A DNA stretch of 64,000 nucleotides. It comes from Streptomyces sp. CG 926 (GTDB lineage Bacteria > Actinomycetota > Actinomycetes > Streptomycetales > Streptomycetaceae). This document shows, in pieces, positions 34,152 to 43,764 of the stretch. Under the pieces are notes generated by a model. It ran no database searches, was not told where the DNA came from, and worked only from the letters and a program-made list of their open reading frames with translations. The DNA lies in NCBI RefSeq assembly GCF_003148825.1, contig NZ_QGGZ01000001.1, positions 1,157,776 to 1,221,775 on the forward strand, in the 5' to 3' direction. A program made the position numbers and the translations under genes. Positions within the stretch are counted from its first letter, which is position 1. Each line of letters begins with the position of its first letter.

Positions 34152-35343
34152 AGGACTCCGCGTCCCGCGTCAGCTCGTAGCGCTTGACGTACGCGCCGAG
34201 GAAGGACTGCAGCGTGGCGACGGCCGGGATCGCGATCAGCGCCCCGACCGCGCCCAGCAGTGCGGTGCCTGCGATGACCGATCCGAAGGCCACCGCGGGA
34301 TGGATGTCCACGGTCTTCGAGGTCAGCTTCGGTTGGAGGACGTAGTTCTCGAACTGCTGGTAGATCACTACGAAGCCGAGTACGTACAGCGCGTACCAGG
34401 GATCGACGGTGAAGGCGAGCAGCACCGGCAACGCGCCCGCGAGATAGGTGCCGATGGTGGGGACGAACTGCGAGACCAAACCCACCCACACGGCGAGCGC
34501 GGGCGCGTACGGCACCCCGAGTACGGCCAGCACGATGTAGGTCGCGACACCGGAGATGAAGGCCATCAGCCCGCGCGAGTAGAGGTACCCGCCCGTCTTG
34601 GCCACGGCGATCTCCCAGGCACGCAGCACCTCGGCCTGCTTCGCGGGCGGCAGTACGGAGCACAGCGCGCGCCGCAGCCGCGGTCCGTCGGCGGCGAAGT
34701 AGAAGGAGAACAGCCCGATCGTCAGGAGCTTGAAGAGTCCGCCGAGCACGGTGGCGGACACGTCGAGCACGCCGGAGGCGCTGTTCTGCACGTACTTGCG
34801 CAGCCAGTCGGAGCGCAGCACGCTCTCCTGGATCTCCAGCCGGGACAGTTCGGTGTGGAAGGTGGAGTTGATCGCCTTGATCACCGCGTCGATATAGCCC
34901 GGGAAGCCCTCGACCATGGCAACGATCTGCCCGGCGAGCAGCGAGCCGAGCAACGCGAGGAAGCCGGCGGTCACGACGAACACCGCGAGGAACATCACGA
35001 AGGTCGCGAGCCCGCGACGCATACCGGTGGCCGCCATCCTGGCCACCGCCGGCTCGATCGCGAGCGCGAGGAAGAACGCGATCAGGATGTTGACGAGGAG
35101 GCCTATCAGCTGGTGGAAGGCCCAGCTGCCGAGCTGGAAACAGGCCACGAGGGCCAGTACGAGGATCACGGCGCGCGGCAGCCAGCGCGGCATGCGCGCG
35201 TCGTCCGCGGCGCCGGTCGCACCGGAGGGCGGCGGAGCCGGCGGCTCGGGCGGAACCGGCGATGTCGCCTCCTCCACCCGCACCGGCGGTGTCACGCCTC
35301 GCGCCTCGGCGGACTGATCGGTCGTCTCTTCACTGGCTGCCAC
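34105..35343 (-). CDS. AI-2E family transporter
   Basis: 412 residues. About 50 cytoplasmic Pro/Ala/Glu-rich residues, then two TMs (about 58-100), a third (about 115-140), a long loop with helix bundle, and five TMs with the family blocks FSFYFAADGPRLRRAL, YSRGLMAFISGVATYIVL, FVPTIGTYLAGALPVLLAF and VIYQQFENYVLQPKLTSKTVDIHP. Members carry autoinducer-2 or ions; the Streptomyces substrate is not known. The C-terminus is Arg-rich (STSRRRRRVRLPRLR). GTG at 35343 has no ribosome site, so may be leaderless. Converges with the Clp-N gene. Confidence 0.88.
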   Translation of the reverse strand: MAASEETTDQSAEARGVTPPVRVEEATSPVPPEPPAPPPSGATGAADDARMPRWLPRAVILVLALVACFQLGSWAFHQLIGLLVNILIAFFLALAIEPAVARMAATGMRRGLATFVMFLAVFVVTAGFLALLGSLLAGQIVAMVEGFPGYIDAVIKAINSTFHTELSRLEIQESVLRSDWLRKYVQNSASGVLDVSATVLGGLFKLLTIGLFSFYFAADGPRLRRALCSVLPPAKQAEVLRAWEIAVAKTGGYLYSRGLMAFISGVATYIVLAVLGVPYAPALAVWVGLVSQFVPTIGTYLAGALPVLLAFTVDPWYALYVLGFVVIYQQFENYVLQPKLTSKTVDIHPAVAFGSVIAGTALLGAVGALIAIPAVATLQSFLGAYVKRYELTRDAESSTSRRRRRVRLPRLR

Positions 35344-35425
35344 GGCGCCAAGTCTGTCCCACGCGCGCCCACCACCGCGAAACAGCGCGCCGGCCAAGGG
35401 AGGTCAGGGCGGGGTCAGGGCCGGG

Positions 35426-35620
35426 TCAGCGCAGCGACGCCGGCACGTCCATCGCCGAACACACCGCGCGCCACACGTCCTTGGTCTCCCAGCCGGCGTC
35501 CAGCGCCTGCTGGACTGTGCGCCCGCCCAGCTCCGTCATGACGTGGTCCCGCGCGAAGGAGTCCGCGTAGGCCGCGCCGAAGTGCTCCGCCATCCGTTCC
35601 CAGAAAATCGTCAACCGCAT
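35426..35620 (-). CDS. DUF3046 protein (64 aa)
   Basis: 64 residues: MRLTIFWERMAEHFG, YADSFARDHVMTELGGRTVQ and ALDAGWETKDVWRAVCSAMDVP. This is a small actinobacterial family of unknown function regularly found near recA and recX (for example in mycobacteria), here five kb upstream of recA. Compact, all-helical and cytoplasmic. ATG at 35620. Confidence 0.9.
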   Translation of the reverse strand: MRLTIFWERMAEHFGAAYADSFARDHVMTELGGRTVQQALDAGWETKDVWRAVCSAMDVPASLR

Positions 35621-35701
35621 GCCCCCAGTATCCCGCCCCGGGAGAGTGCACCGCCCGCGTTCGACCCTCCCCGTCGCACCACCGCGTCCTAGGTTGCACG
35701 C

Positions 35702-36721
35702 ATGCCCGGAGACGAAGCTTCCTCGCAGACCCCGCCATCCCCACAGCCCTCGCAGATCGCACAGCCCCCGCAGACCGCGCAGCCCCCACAGACCGCGCTG
35801 ACCCGCGCCGAGGGGTTCATCTGGCTCACGGCCCGCGTGCTGGAGCAGCGGCGGTTCGCGTTCCACTTCCTCGGCGGGGACGCCGACCCGGTGGACACGG
35901 CCCTCGGCTCGTATCTCAACGCGGACGGAGGCTACGGTCACGCACTCGATCCGGATCTTCGCGGACCGCTCAGCCAGCCCCTGCACACCGCGCACGCGCT
36001 GCGCGTGCTCGACAGCCTGGGCCGCTGCGCCGGACAGCGCATCGAGCGGCTCTGCCGCCATCTGACCGGGGTCTCCACCGTGGACGGCGCACTCCCGGTG
36101 GTCTTCCCGGCCCCCCGCGACTATCCCGCGGCCCCCTACCACCCGATGCACGACGACCCGCCGGGCGAGCTGCTGACCACGGGCCCGGTCGTCGGCGTAC
36201 TGCACCGCAACCGCGTCTGGCACGCCTGGCTCTTCCGGGCCACCGACTTCTGCTGGGACCGGGTCGAGAACCTACGGCACTCGCATCCCTACGAGGTCCA
36301 GAGCGCGGTGGCCTTCCTCGACGGCATCCCCGACCGGGCGCGCGCCGCGGCGGCCGCGGACCGGCTGGGCCGGCTGGTGCGCGAGCAGCGGCTCGTGGTG
36401 CTCGACCCGCTACGGCGGGCGGAGTACCCGGAGGCCCCCGGCTACGCACCGGGCGAGCGGCTGTATCCGCACGACTACGCGAAGCGGCCGGAATCGCTGG
36501 CCCGCGGCTGGTTCACCGACGCGGAGCTGCGCCGCTCACTGGACCTCCTGGCCTCCGAGCAGCAGCCGGACGGAGGCTGGCCGGTGCGCCGGCGGGCCTG
36601 GGCGCCGGGGAGTTCGCTGGAGCGGCGGCCGATCGCCACCCTGGAGGCCCTGCTCACCCTGCGCGCGTACGGCCGCCTGCCCGCGACGGTCAGCCACCCA
36701 GGGCCCGTACCCCCGCGGTGA
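35702..36721 (+). CDS. Hypothetical protein, terpene-cyclase-like alpha-toroid fold
   Basis: 339 residues. After a Pro/Gln repeat (AQPPQTAQPPQTA, residues about 19-31) the protein has FLGGDADPVDTALGSYLNADGGYGHALDPDL and, near the C-terminus, LASEQQPDGGWPVRRRAWAPGSSLERRPIATLEALLTLRAYG. The repeated DGGW/DGGYG patterns are like the QW motifs of alpha-alpha toroids (squalene cyclases, prenyltransferases), but the catalytic DxDD is absent, so the fold is suggested and enzyme activity is not. TAGGTT (35690-35695) ends 6 bp before the ATG, which has no ribosome site: probable leaderless mRNA. Overlaps azlD 3' end by 32 bp. Confidence 0.78.
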   Translation: MPGDEASSQTPPSPQPSQIAQPPQTAQPPQTALTRAEGFIWLTARVLEQRRFAFHFLGGDADPVDTALGSYLNADGGYGHALDPDLRGPLSQPLHTAHALRVLDSLGRCAGQRIERLCRHLTGVSTVDGALPVVFPAPRDYPAAPYHPMHDDPPGELLTTGPVVGVLHRNRVWHAWLFRATDFCWDRVENLRHSHPYEVQSAVAFLDGIPDRARAAAAADRLGRLVREQRLVVLDPLRRAEYPEAPGYAPGERLYPHDYAKRPESLARGWFTDAELRRSLDLLASEQQPDGGWPVRRRAWAPGSSLERRPIATLEALLTLRAYGRLPATVSHPGPVPPR

Positions 36722-36998
36722 CGACGACGGCGGCGGCGACCACGACCAGGAACGGGGCGCGCAGCAGCAGCGCCAGCCCGGCGGCCGCGAGTCCGGCGGC
36801 GCGGGCGTCGACGACGAGCGCTGATCCGGTGCTGAAGGTCTGCTGGGCGGTGAGCGCGGCGAGCAGGGCGACCGGCAGCAGGGCGGCCAGGCGGCGCACC
36901 AGCGGCCGTTCCAGGGCCCCGGCGGGGACGAGCAGCCCGGCGAGCTTGACGGCGTAGCAGCCGACGACGGTGAGGGCGATGGCGATCCAGACGGTCAC
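36690..36998 (-). CDS. azlD: AzlD-family branched-chain amino acid exporter subunit
   Basis: 102 residues, nearly all hydrophobic, with four TM segments; begins VTVWIAIALTVVGCYAVKLAGLLVP and contains the RRLAALLPVALLAALTAQQTF block of AzlD. GTG start overlaps the azlC stop (GTGA), the usual coupled pair. AzlCD exports branched-chain amino acids (and toxic analogues such as 4-azaleucine) in Bacillus. Confidence 0.92.
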   Translation of the reverse strand: MTVWIAIALTVVGCYAVKLAGLLVPAGALERPLVRRLAALLPVALLAALTAQQTFSTGSALVVDARAAGLAAAGLALLLRAPFLVVVAAAVVVTAGVRALGG

Positions 36999-37714
36999 GG
37001 ACGGCGTCCCTTCATCCACAGCACGACGGGGGCGGCCAGGGCCGCGATCAGCACGGGCACGCCGGCGGGCAGTACGGGCAGGAAGCCGAGCCCGAGGACC
37101 AGCGCGAGGACGGCGACCGCGCGCTCGGTGGAGGTCTTCAGCATCGGTGCCAGCAGCGCCAGGAAGACGGCGGGTCCGGCGGCGTCCAGGCCCCAGGCCC
37201 GGGTGTCCCCGATGGCCTCGGCGCCGAGCGCGCCGAGCAGGGTGGTGAGGTTCCACAGCGCGTAGAGGGTGAGCCCGGTGACGGTGAAGCCGAGTCGGGC
37301 CGACTTCCGGTCGGGCTGGGCCAGCGCGACGGCGGTGGTCTCGTCGATCACCCAGTGCGCGGCGAGGGGCCGCACGGGCCGGGGCAGCTGGAGCAGCTGG
37401 GACAGCCGCAGCCCGTAGAAGGCGTTGCGGGTGCCGAGGAAGAAGGCCCCGGCGGCGGCGGTGAACGGGTTCCCTCCCGCCGCGAGCGCTCCGACCAGGG
37501 CGAACTGCGAGGCGCCGGTGAAGACGAGCAGGCTGAGCACACAGGCCTGCAGGGTGCTGATGCCGGCCCCCGCGGCGGTCACCCCGAACGCGAACCCGGA
37601 CAGCCCGACGGCCACCCCGACCCCGAGCGCGTCGCGTACGACGGCGGCCCGCGGTCGCCCTTCGGCGACCTCCTCGGCGACCCCCTCGGGGGTCTCCTCG
37701 GGGGTCTCCTGCAT
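36995..37714 (-). CDS. azlC: AzlC-family branched-chain amino acid exporter subunit
   Basis: 239 residues. A 20-residue Glu/Thr/Pro-rich head containing a tandem ETPEETPEG, then the AzlC blocks ALGVGVAVGLSGFAFGVTAA, LLVFTGASQFALVGALAAGG, FFLGTRNAFYGLRLSQLL, HWVIDETTAVALAQ, and five or more TMs. ATG at 37714 chosen; a GTG seven codons upstream is also possible. The AraC-family gene lies 173 bp upstream on the same strand, in a position to regulate it. Confidence 0.92.
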   Translation of the reverse strand: MQETPEETPEGVAEEVAEGRPRAAVVRDALGVGVAVGLSGFAFGVTAAGAGISTLQACVLSLLVFTGASQFALVGALAAGGNPFTAAAGAFFLGTRNAFYGLRLSQLLQLPRPVRPLAAHWVIDETTAVALAQPDRKSARLGFTVTGLTLYALWNLTTLLGALGAEAIGDTRAWGLDAAGPAVFLALLAPMLKTSTERAVAVLALVLGLGFLPVLPAGVPVLIAALAAPVVLWMKGRRP

Positions 37715-37887
37715 CACTGCTCGATGTTCTCCCACGCCCCGAAACTACGCGGGACGGGGCGGGCCGGTCTTGTACGTTCTTGCGCGCCCTGGTGCCGCGG
37801 GGCGGGGGCGGTGCGCGGTCGGTCCGCGGCCGACCACGCGGCGAGGTGCCCGGTCCGGCGGGCCCGGCGCGATGCGCAAGAGACGGC

Positions 37888-38736
37888 CTAGCCGGCCCGC
37901 TCCCGCCGGTAGGCGCCGGGCGGCACCCCCACGATGCGGGTGAAGTGCCGGTTCAGGTGGGGCTGGTCGGTGAAGCCCACGGTGACGGCCGCCTCCGCGG
38001 GCGCCGTGCCGGCGTCGAGGAGCCGGCGTGCCTGCCGGACGCGGGCGTCGGTCAGCCAGGTGTGCGGCGGCATCCCGTACCGCTCGCGGAAGGCACGCAG
38101 CAGGGCGAAGGGGCTCGTGCCCAGCTCCGCGGCGAGCTGCTCCAGCGACGGCGGGTCGGCCATCCGCTCCTGCAGTACGGCCCGGGCGGCGGCCGCGTCG
38201 GCGCCGCCCGCGCCGCGGATCGTCCGGGCGGGCAGCGGTCCGGCGTGCCGGGTCAGCATCCGCGCCACCACGCCGCGCAGCAGGGTGTCGGCGGCCAGGG
38301 CGTTCCCGGCCTCGGCGGCCCGGTGGACCTCGATGACGGCCTGCGAACCCGGCGCGTCGTAGATCATGTCGGCGGTGAAGCCGGGGGTGCCGCGCAGCAT
38401 GCCGATCTCCTCGGCGACCTCGGTGATCAGCTCGCGCGAGGGGTAGAGGGTGGCGTACGCCCAGCCCTCGGGCACCCCGGCGCGCGCGGTGTGCGGTACC
38501 TCGGGGTTGATCAGGACCACGCTGCCGGGGCCGGCGCGCACCACGTGGCCGGGGAGCCCGATCTCCTCTATGCCTCCGGTGACGGCCGCGATGACGTACC
38601 CGTCGTGCGCGTGGCGCGGGAACGTGTGGCGTACGTAGCGGGCGCGCAGCAGGTCCAGCCCGGGCAGTTCCGCGTACTGCCAGTGCCGTGCCCACTCCCG
38701 GCGGCCCCCGGCCCCGGCGCCCTCGTCCGTCCCCAT
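37888..38736 (-). CDS. AraC-family transcriptional regulator
   Basis: 282 residues. N-terminal cupin arm (HTFPRHAHDGYVIAAVTGG, GSVVLINPEVPHTARAGVPEGW), then two HTH motifs: SLEQLAAELGTSPFALLRAFRERYG and AVTVGFTDQPHLNRHFTRIVGVPPGAYR. Members of this type beside azlCD usually activate the exporter in answer to an amino acid. The start is followed by Gly/Ala-rich residues; ATG at 38736 is the first in frame. Divergent from the helicase gene with 80 bp between. Confidence 0.93.
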   Translation of the reverse strand: MGTDEGAGAGGRREWARHWQYAELPGLDLLRARYVRHTFPRHAHDGYVIAAVTGGIEEIGLPGHVVRAGPGSVVLINPEVPHTARAGVPEGWAYATLYPSRELITEVAEEIGMLRGTPGFTADMIYDAPGSQAVIEVHRAAEAGNALAADTLLRGVVARMLTRHAGPLPARTIRGAGGADAAAARAVLQERMADPPSLEQLAAELGTSPFALLRAFRERYGMPPHTWLTDARVRQARRLLDAGTAPAEAAVTVGFTDQPHLNRHFTRIVGVPPGAYRRERAG

Positions 38737-38816
38737 CCCCCCATTCTGCGCCTCGCCCGCGTCCCGCGTTTCCCCAGGTCCGGCCCGTTGTCAGTGGCCG
38801 GGTGCACGATGGGGGC

Positions 38817-41800
38817 ATGGCAGGCGCTGCGCTCGACTCGTTCTCCCCCGCGACCCGCTCGTGGTTCACGGGGGCCTTCGTCACGCCCACCGACGCACAG
38901 GAGGGCGCCTGGCGGGCGATCGGGGAGGGCTCGGACGTGCTGGTGGTGGCCCCCACCGGCTCGGGCAAGACCCTGGCCGCGTTCCTCGCCGCCCTCGACC
39001 GGCTCGCTTCGACCCCGCCGCCCGCGGAGTCGAAGAAGCGCTGCCGCGTGCTGTACGTCTCGCCCCTGAAGGCGCTGGCCGTCGACGTGGAGCGCAATCT
39101 GCGCTCCCCGTTGACCGGGATCCGTCAGGAGTCGGTCCGCCTCGGCCTGCCCGAGCCGGACATCCGGGTGGGGATCCGCTCCGGGGACACCCCGCCCGCC
39201 GAACGGCGGGCGCTGGCCACCCGCCCGCCGGACATCCTGATCACGACGCCCGAGTCGCTGTTCCTGATGCTGACCTCGGCGGCCAGGGATGCGCTGGCCG
39301 GGATCGAGACGGTGATCCTGGACGAGGTGCACGCGGTCGCCGGGACCAAACGCGGCGCCCATCTCGCCCTCTCCCTGGAGCGGCTGGACGAGCTGCTGCC
39401 GCGCCCGGCGCGCCGGATCGGGCTGTCGGCGACGGTCCGGCCGGTGGACGAGGTGGCCCGGTACCTGGCGCCGCGCGGCAAGGTGGAGATCGTCCAGCCG
39501 CCGTCGGCCAAGGAGTTCGACCTGTCGGTGGTCGTCCCGGTGCAGGACATGGGCGAGTTGGGCGGATCCCCCGCGACCGAGGGCAAGGAGGGCGGGGACA
39601 AGCCGTCGATCTGGCCGCATGTGGAGGAGCGGATCGCCGACCTGGTGCAGGCGCACCGCTCGACGATCGTGTTCGCCAACTCCCGCCGGCTCGCCGAGCG
39701 GCTGTGCAACCGGCTCAACGAGATCGCGTACGAGCGCGCCTTGGGCGAGAAGCCGCCGGAGGGCAAGCCCCCGGCCGAGATCATGGCCCAGTCGGGGGCC
39801 GCTCTGGGCGCTCCGCCGCTGCTGGCCCGCGCGCACCACGGCTCGGTGTCCAAGGAACAGCGGGCGCTGGTGGAGGAGGACCTGAAGGCGGGTCGGCTGC
39901 CCGCCGTGGTCGCCACCTCCAGCCTGGAGTTGGGCATCGACATGGGCGCGGTGGACCTCGTCGTCCAGGTGGAGTCCCCGCCGTCGGTGGCCTCCGGGCT
40001 GCAGCGGGTGGGCCGGGCCGGGCACCAGGTGGGCGCGGTCTCCACCGGGGTGGTCTTCCCCAAGTACCGCGGCGACCTGGTGCAGGCGGCGGTGGTCACC
40101 GAGCGGATGCGCACGGGGGCGATCGAGTCGCTGCGGGTGCCCTCCAACCCCCTCGACGTCCTGGCGCAGCAGCTGGTCGCGATGGTCTCGATGGACACCT
40201 GGCAGCTGGACGACCTGCTCGCCCTGGTGCGGCGGGCGGCGCCCTTCGCGGCGCTGCCGGAGTCGGCGTTCACGGCGGTGCTGGACATGCTGGCCGGGCG
40301 CTATCCGTCGGACGCCTTCGCCGAGCTCAGGCCGCGGGTGGTGTGGGACCGGGTGGCAGGGACGATCACAGGGCGGCCGGGTGCCCAGCGCCTCGCGGTC
40401 ACCTCGGGCGGCACCATCCCCGACCGCGGCCTCTTCGGTGTCTTCCTCGCGGGTTCCGACCCCAAGAAGGGCGGCGGCCGGGTCGGGGAGCTGGACGAGG
40501 AGATGGTCTACGAGTCCCGCGTCGGGGACGTCTTCACCCTGGGCACCACCTCGTGGCGGATCGAGGACATCACCCGCGACCGGGTCCTGGTCACCCCGGC
40601 CCCCGGGGTGCCGGGCAGGCTGCCGTTCTGGAAGGGCGACCAGCTCGGCCGGCCGCTCGAACTGGGGCGCGCGGTCGGTGCGTTCCTCCGCGAGCTCGGC
40701 GGCCTCGGCGAGGAGGACGCCCGGCTGCGGCTGGTGGCGGCCGGCCTGGACGCCTGGGCCGCCGAGAACGTCTTGGCGTACCTCGCCGAACAGCGCGAGG
40801 CGTGCGGTCACGTCCCCGACGACCGGACCATCGTGGTCGAGCGCTTCCGCGACGAATTGGGCGACTGGCGCGTCGTGGTCCACTCCCCCTTCGGCGCGCA
40901 GGTGCACGCCCCGTGGGCGCTGGCGCTGGGTGCCCGCCTCGCCGAGAAGTACGGCATGGACGCGCAGGTGATGCACGCCGACGACGGGATCGTGCTCCGC
41001 CTGCCCGACGCGGACCTGCTGTCCATGGACCTCCTGGACCACGACCCGGCCGCTCCGCACGGGTTCGAGTTCGACGACGAGAAGGCCCCGCTGGGCGCGG
41101 CCGATGTCGCCTTCGACCACGGTGACATCAACCAGATCGTCACGGACCAGGTCGGCGGCTCGGCCCTGTTCGCCTCCCGTTTCCGTGAGTGCGCGGCGCG
41201 TGCCCTGCTCCTGCCGCGCCGTAGCCCCGGCCGGCGCACCCCCCTGTGGCAGCAGCGCCAGCGCGCCTCCCAGCTGCTGCAGGTGGCCTCGGAGTTCGGC
41301 TCGTTCCCGATCGTGCTGGAGGCCGTACGGGAGTGCCTCCAGGACGTTTTCGACGTGCCCGGCCTGACCGAGCTGATGGGGGACATCGAGGCGCGCCGCG
41401 TCCGCATGGTCGAGGTCACGACCCCGGAGCCCTCGCCGTTCGCCCGTTCCCTCCTGTTCGGTTATGTGGCCCAGTTCCTCTACGAGGGCGACTCGCCCCT
41501 GGCGGAGCGCAGGGCGGCGGCCCTGTCGCTGGACTCCCGGCTGCTGGCCGAGCTGCTCGGCCAGGCGGAGCTGCGTGAACTCCTGGACGCACAGGTTCTG
41601 GAGGAGCTGGAGTGGGAGCTCCAGTGGCTCACCGAGGACCGGCGGGCCAAGGACCCCGAGTCGGTGGCCGACCTGCTGCGCCTGCTGGGCCCGCTGACGC
41701 GGGACCAGTTGACCGAGCGCGGGGCGGATCCGGCCTGGGCGGGGGAACTCGTCGCGGCCCGCCGCGCCATCCCGGTCAGGATCGGCGGCGCGGACCACTG

Positions 41801-43406
41801 GGCGGCGATCGAGGACGCGGGCCGGCTGCGGGACGCGCTGGGCACGGCACTGCCCGTCGGCGTCCCGGAGGCGTTCACCGAGCCGGTCAAGGACCCGCTC
41901 GGGGACCTGCTCGCCCGGTACGCCCGCACCCACGGGCCCTTCACCACGGCCACCGTCGCCACCCGCTTCGGCCTGGGCGCGGCGGTGACGGAGGGCGCCC
42001 TGCACCGGCTGGCCGCGGCCGGCCGGGTCGTGCAGGGAGAGTTCCACCCGGCGGGCATCGGCCAGGAGTGGTGCGACGCGACGGTGCTGCGCAGGCTCCG
42101 CCGCCGCTCGCTCGCCGCGCTGCGCCAGGAGCTGGAACCGGTCCCGCCGACCTCGCTGGCCACCTTCCTCCCCCAGTGGCAGCACCTGGGCGGAGCCCTG
42201 CGCGGCCTCGACGGGCTGGCCCGGGCGATCGAGCAGCTCCAGGGCGCCCCGGTCCCGGCCTCCGCGCTGGAACGCCTGATCCTTCCGTCGCGGGTGAGCG
42301 GGTACTCCCCCGGCCTGCTGGACGAACTGACCACCGCGGGCGAGGTGGTCTGGGCGGGTGCGGGCGCCCTCCCGGGCAAGGACGGCTGGGTCTCGCTCTA
42401 TCTGGCGGAGGCGGCCCCGATGCTGCTGCCCCCACCGCACCCACTGGAGCAGAGCCCTCTGCACCAGGCGGTCCTGGCGTCGCTGGCGGGCGGGTACGGG
42501 CTGTTCTTCCGGCAGATCGCGCAGTCGATCCGGGCCGAGTTCCCCGAGGTGTCGGACGTCGCGCTGTCCGAGGCGGTGTGGGACCTGGCCTGGTCGGGCC
42601 GGCTCACCAACGACACCTTGGCCCCGTTGCGCTCACTGCTCGGTTCGGGCCGCACGGCGGGCTCGACGGCCCATCGGGCCCGGCGCACCGTCCCCCGCGG
42701 CCGGTACGGCACGCTTCAAGCGACGGTGTCGCGTACCGGGCCGCCCACGGTCTCCGGCCGCTGGTCCCTGCTGCCGGCCGCCGCCCCCGATCCGACGCAC
42801 CGGGCCCACGCCCTGGCCCGCACCCTCCTGGACCGCCACGGGGTGGTGACCCGTGGGGCGGTCGCCGCGGAAGGGGTGGAGGGCGGCTTCAGCGCGGTCT
42901 ACCGCGTCCTGTCGGCCTTCGAGGACAGCGGCCAGGCCCGTCGGGGCTATGTGGTGGAGGGGCTGGGCGCGGCCCAGTTCGCGATGGACGGAGCGGTGGA
43001 CCGGCTCCGGGCCGCCGAGCGGACCCCACCGCCGCTGGCTGCGGTGGTGCTGGCGGCCGCCGACCCGGCGAACGCGTACGGCGCGGCCCTGCCCTGGCCC
43101 GAGCCCCCGGCCGGGGCCACCCACAAACCGGGCCGCAAGGCGGGCTCCCTGGTGGTTCTGGTGGACGGGGAGCTCACCTTGTACCTGGAGCGCGGCGGAA
43201 AGACCCTGCTGGCCTGGCCCGCCCCGGAGGATCCGCGACTCGCGGCGGCCACGGCCGCGCTGGCGGCGGCCTCCCGCACGGGCACGCTCCCGGCCCTCAC
43301 GGTGGAGCGGATCAACGCGGCGGCGGCCTTGACCTCGCCGTGGGGCCCGGCGCTGGAAGCGGCGGGCTTCCATGCCACCCCGCGGGGTCTGCGTATGCGT
43401 TCCTGA
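38817..43406 (+). CDS. lhr: Lhr-family ATP-dependent DNA helicase
   Basis: 1529 residues, full family length. Superfamily 2 motifs: Walker A VVAPTGSGKTLAAFL (residues 43-57), Ia VSPLKALAVD, TTPESLF, DEVH at 169-172, motif III GLSATVRP, and motif VI RVGRAGHQVG. A winged helix and beta-rich domain follow in the Lhr core to about 870, and then the large C-terminal domain (Lhr-CTD) of tandem winged-helix elements (TVATRFGLGAAVTEGALHRLAAAGRVVQGEF, RHGVVTRGAVAAEGVEGGFSAVYRVL). The CTD is the part seen in mycobacterial Lhr as an oligomerising and uracil-glycosylase-like region. A 3'-5' helicase in DNA repair, in keeping with the Nei gene 0.6 kb downstream. ATG at 38817 has GGGGG before it. Confidence 0.95.
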   Translation: MAGAALDSFSPATRSWFTGAFVTPTDAQEGAWRAIGEGSDVLVVAPTGSGKTLAAFLAALDRLASTPPPAESKKRCRVLYVSPLKALAVDVERNLRSPLTGIRQESVRLGLPEPDIRVGIRSGDTPPAERRALATRPPDILITTPESLFLMLTSAARDALAGIETVILDEVHAVAGTKRGAHLALSLERLDELLPRPARRIGLSATVRPVDEVARYLAPRGKVEIVQPPSAKEFDLSVVVPVQDMGELGGSPATEGKEGGDKPSIWPHVEERIADLVQAHRSTIVFANSRRLAERLCNRLNEIAYERALGEKPPEGKPPAEIMAQSGAALGAPPLLARAHHGSVSKEQRALVEEDLKAGRLPAVVATSSLELGIDMGAVDLVVQVESPPSVASGLQRVGRAGHQVGAVSTGVVFPKYRGDLVQAAVVTERMRTGAIESLRVPSNPLDVLAQQLVAMVSMDTWQLDDLLALVRRAAPFAALPESAFTAVLDMLAGRYPSDAFAELRPRVVWDRVAGTITGRPGAQRLAVTSGGTIPDRGLFGVFLAGSDPKKGGGRVGELDEEMVYESRVGDVFTLGTTSWRIEDITRDRVLVTPAPGVPGRLPFWKGDQLGRPLELGRAVGAFLRELGGLGEEDARLRLVAAGLDAWAAENVLAYLAEQREACGHVPDDRTIVVERFRDELGDWRVVVHSPFGAQVHAPWALALGARLAEKYGMDAQVMHADDGIVLRLPDADLLSMDLLDHDPAAPHGFEFDDEKAPLGAADVAFDHGDINQIVTDQVGGSALFASRFRECAARALLLPRRSPGRRTPLWQQRQRASQLLQVASEFGSFPIVLEAVRECLQDVFDVPGLTELMGDIEARRVRMVEVTTPEPSPFARSLLFGYVAQFLYEGDSPLAERRAAALSLDSRLLAELLGQAELRELLDAQVLEELEWELQWLTEDRRAKDPESVADLLRLLGPLTRDQLTERGADPAWAGELVAARRAIPVRIGGADHWAAIEDAGRLRDALGTALPVGVPEAFTEPVKDPLGDLLARYARTHGPFTTATVATRFGLGAAVTEGALHRLAAAGRVVQGEFHPAGIGQEWCDATVLRRLRRRSLAALRQELEPVPPTSLATFLPQWQHLGGALRGLDGLARAIEQLQGAPVPASALERLILPSRVSGYSPGLLDELTTAGEVVWAGAGALPGKDGWVSLYLAEAAPMLLPPPHPLEQSPLHQAVLASLAGGYGLFFRQIAQSIRAEFPEVSDVALSEAVWDLAWSGRLTNDTLAPLRSLLGSGRTAGSTAHRARRTVPRGRYGTLQATVSRTGPPTVSGRWSLLPAAAPDPTHRAHALARTLLDRHGVVTRGAVAAEGVEGGFSAVYRVLSAFEDSGQARRGYVVEGLGAAQFAMDGAVDRLRAAERTPPPLAAVVLAAADPANAYGAALPWPEPPAGATHKPGRKAGSLVVLVDGELTLYLERGGKTLLAWPAPEDPRLAAATAALAAASRTGTLPALTVERINAAAALTSPWGPALEAAGFHATPRGLRMRS

Positions 43407-43480
43407 AAGCCGCGCGCGGCAGTGACCGCTCCGCTCACGTCCTGAACAGGTCGATCGCACCCCGCGAGGACGGCCCGACC

Positions 43481-43528
43481 GCTGCCCGCCAACCCCCGCG
43501 CGGGTAGGCCCGGCATGCCCGTCCCGGC
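43481..43528. repeat. Direct repeat copy 1 in the lhr-nei spacer
   Basis: Begins GCTGCCCGCCAACCCCCG, ends near GTCCCGG. Differs from copy 2 at 43718-43764 by one substitution (gcgcggg for gcacggg) and one inserted C. Confidence 0.8.
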
Positions 43529-43717
43529 CCCTGCGGGGCGACCCGGACCACCGCCTCACGCCCCACAAGGCCGAGCGGGCCGCTGCCCTGAACCCGGGGG
43601 CAGGTCGAACCCGCCGCCTCGGACCTCACGCCCCTGGGCCGACCCCACGACCCTGGGCCCTGACAGGGCGGAGGTCCGGACCGACTGCTGCCTCGTGCCC
43701 CCGCGAGGGCGGGCCTC

Positions 43718-43764
43718 GCTGCCCGCCAACCCCCGCACGGGTAGGCCCGGCATGCCGTCCCGGC
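43718..43764. repeat. Direct repeat copy 2 in the lhr-nei spacer
   Basis: Same unit as 43481-43528, 237 bp downstream in the same orientation; both are preceded by a gagg-rich GC segment. Confidence 0.8.

Noticed and set aside
38568..42464. A 1298-codon open frame antisense to lhr
   Set aside because: Composition is Gln/Arg/Gly/His low complexity, the Lhr motifs on the other strand are certain, and codon third-position bias fits Lhr.
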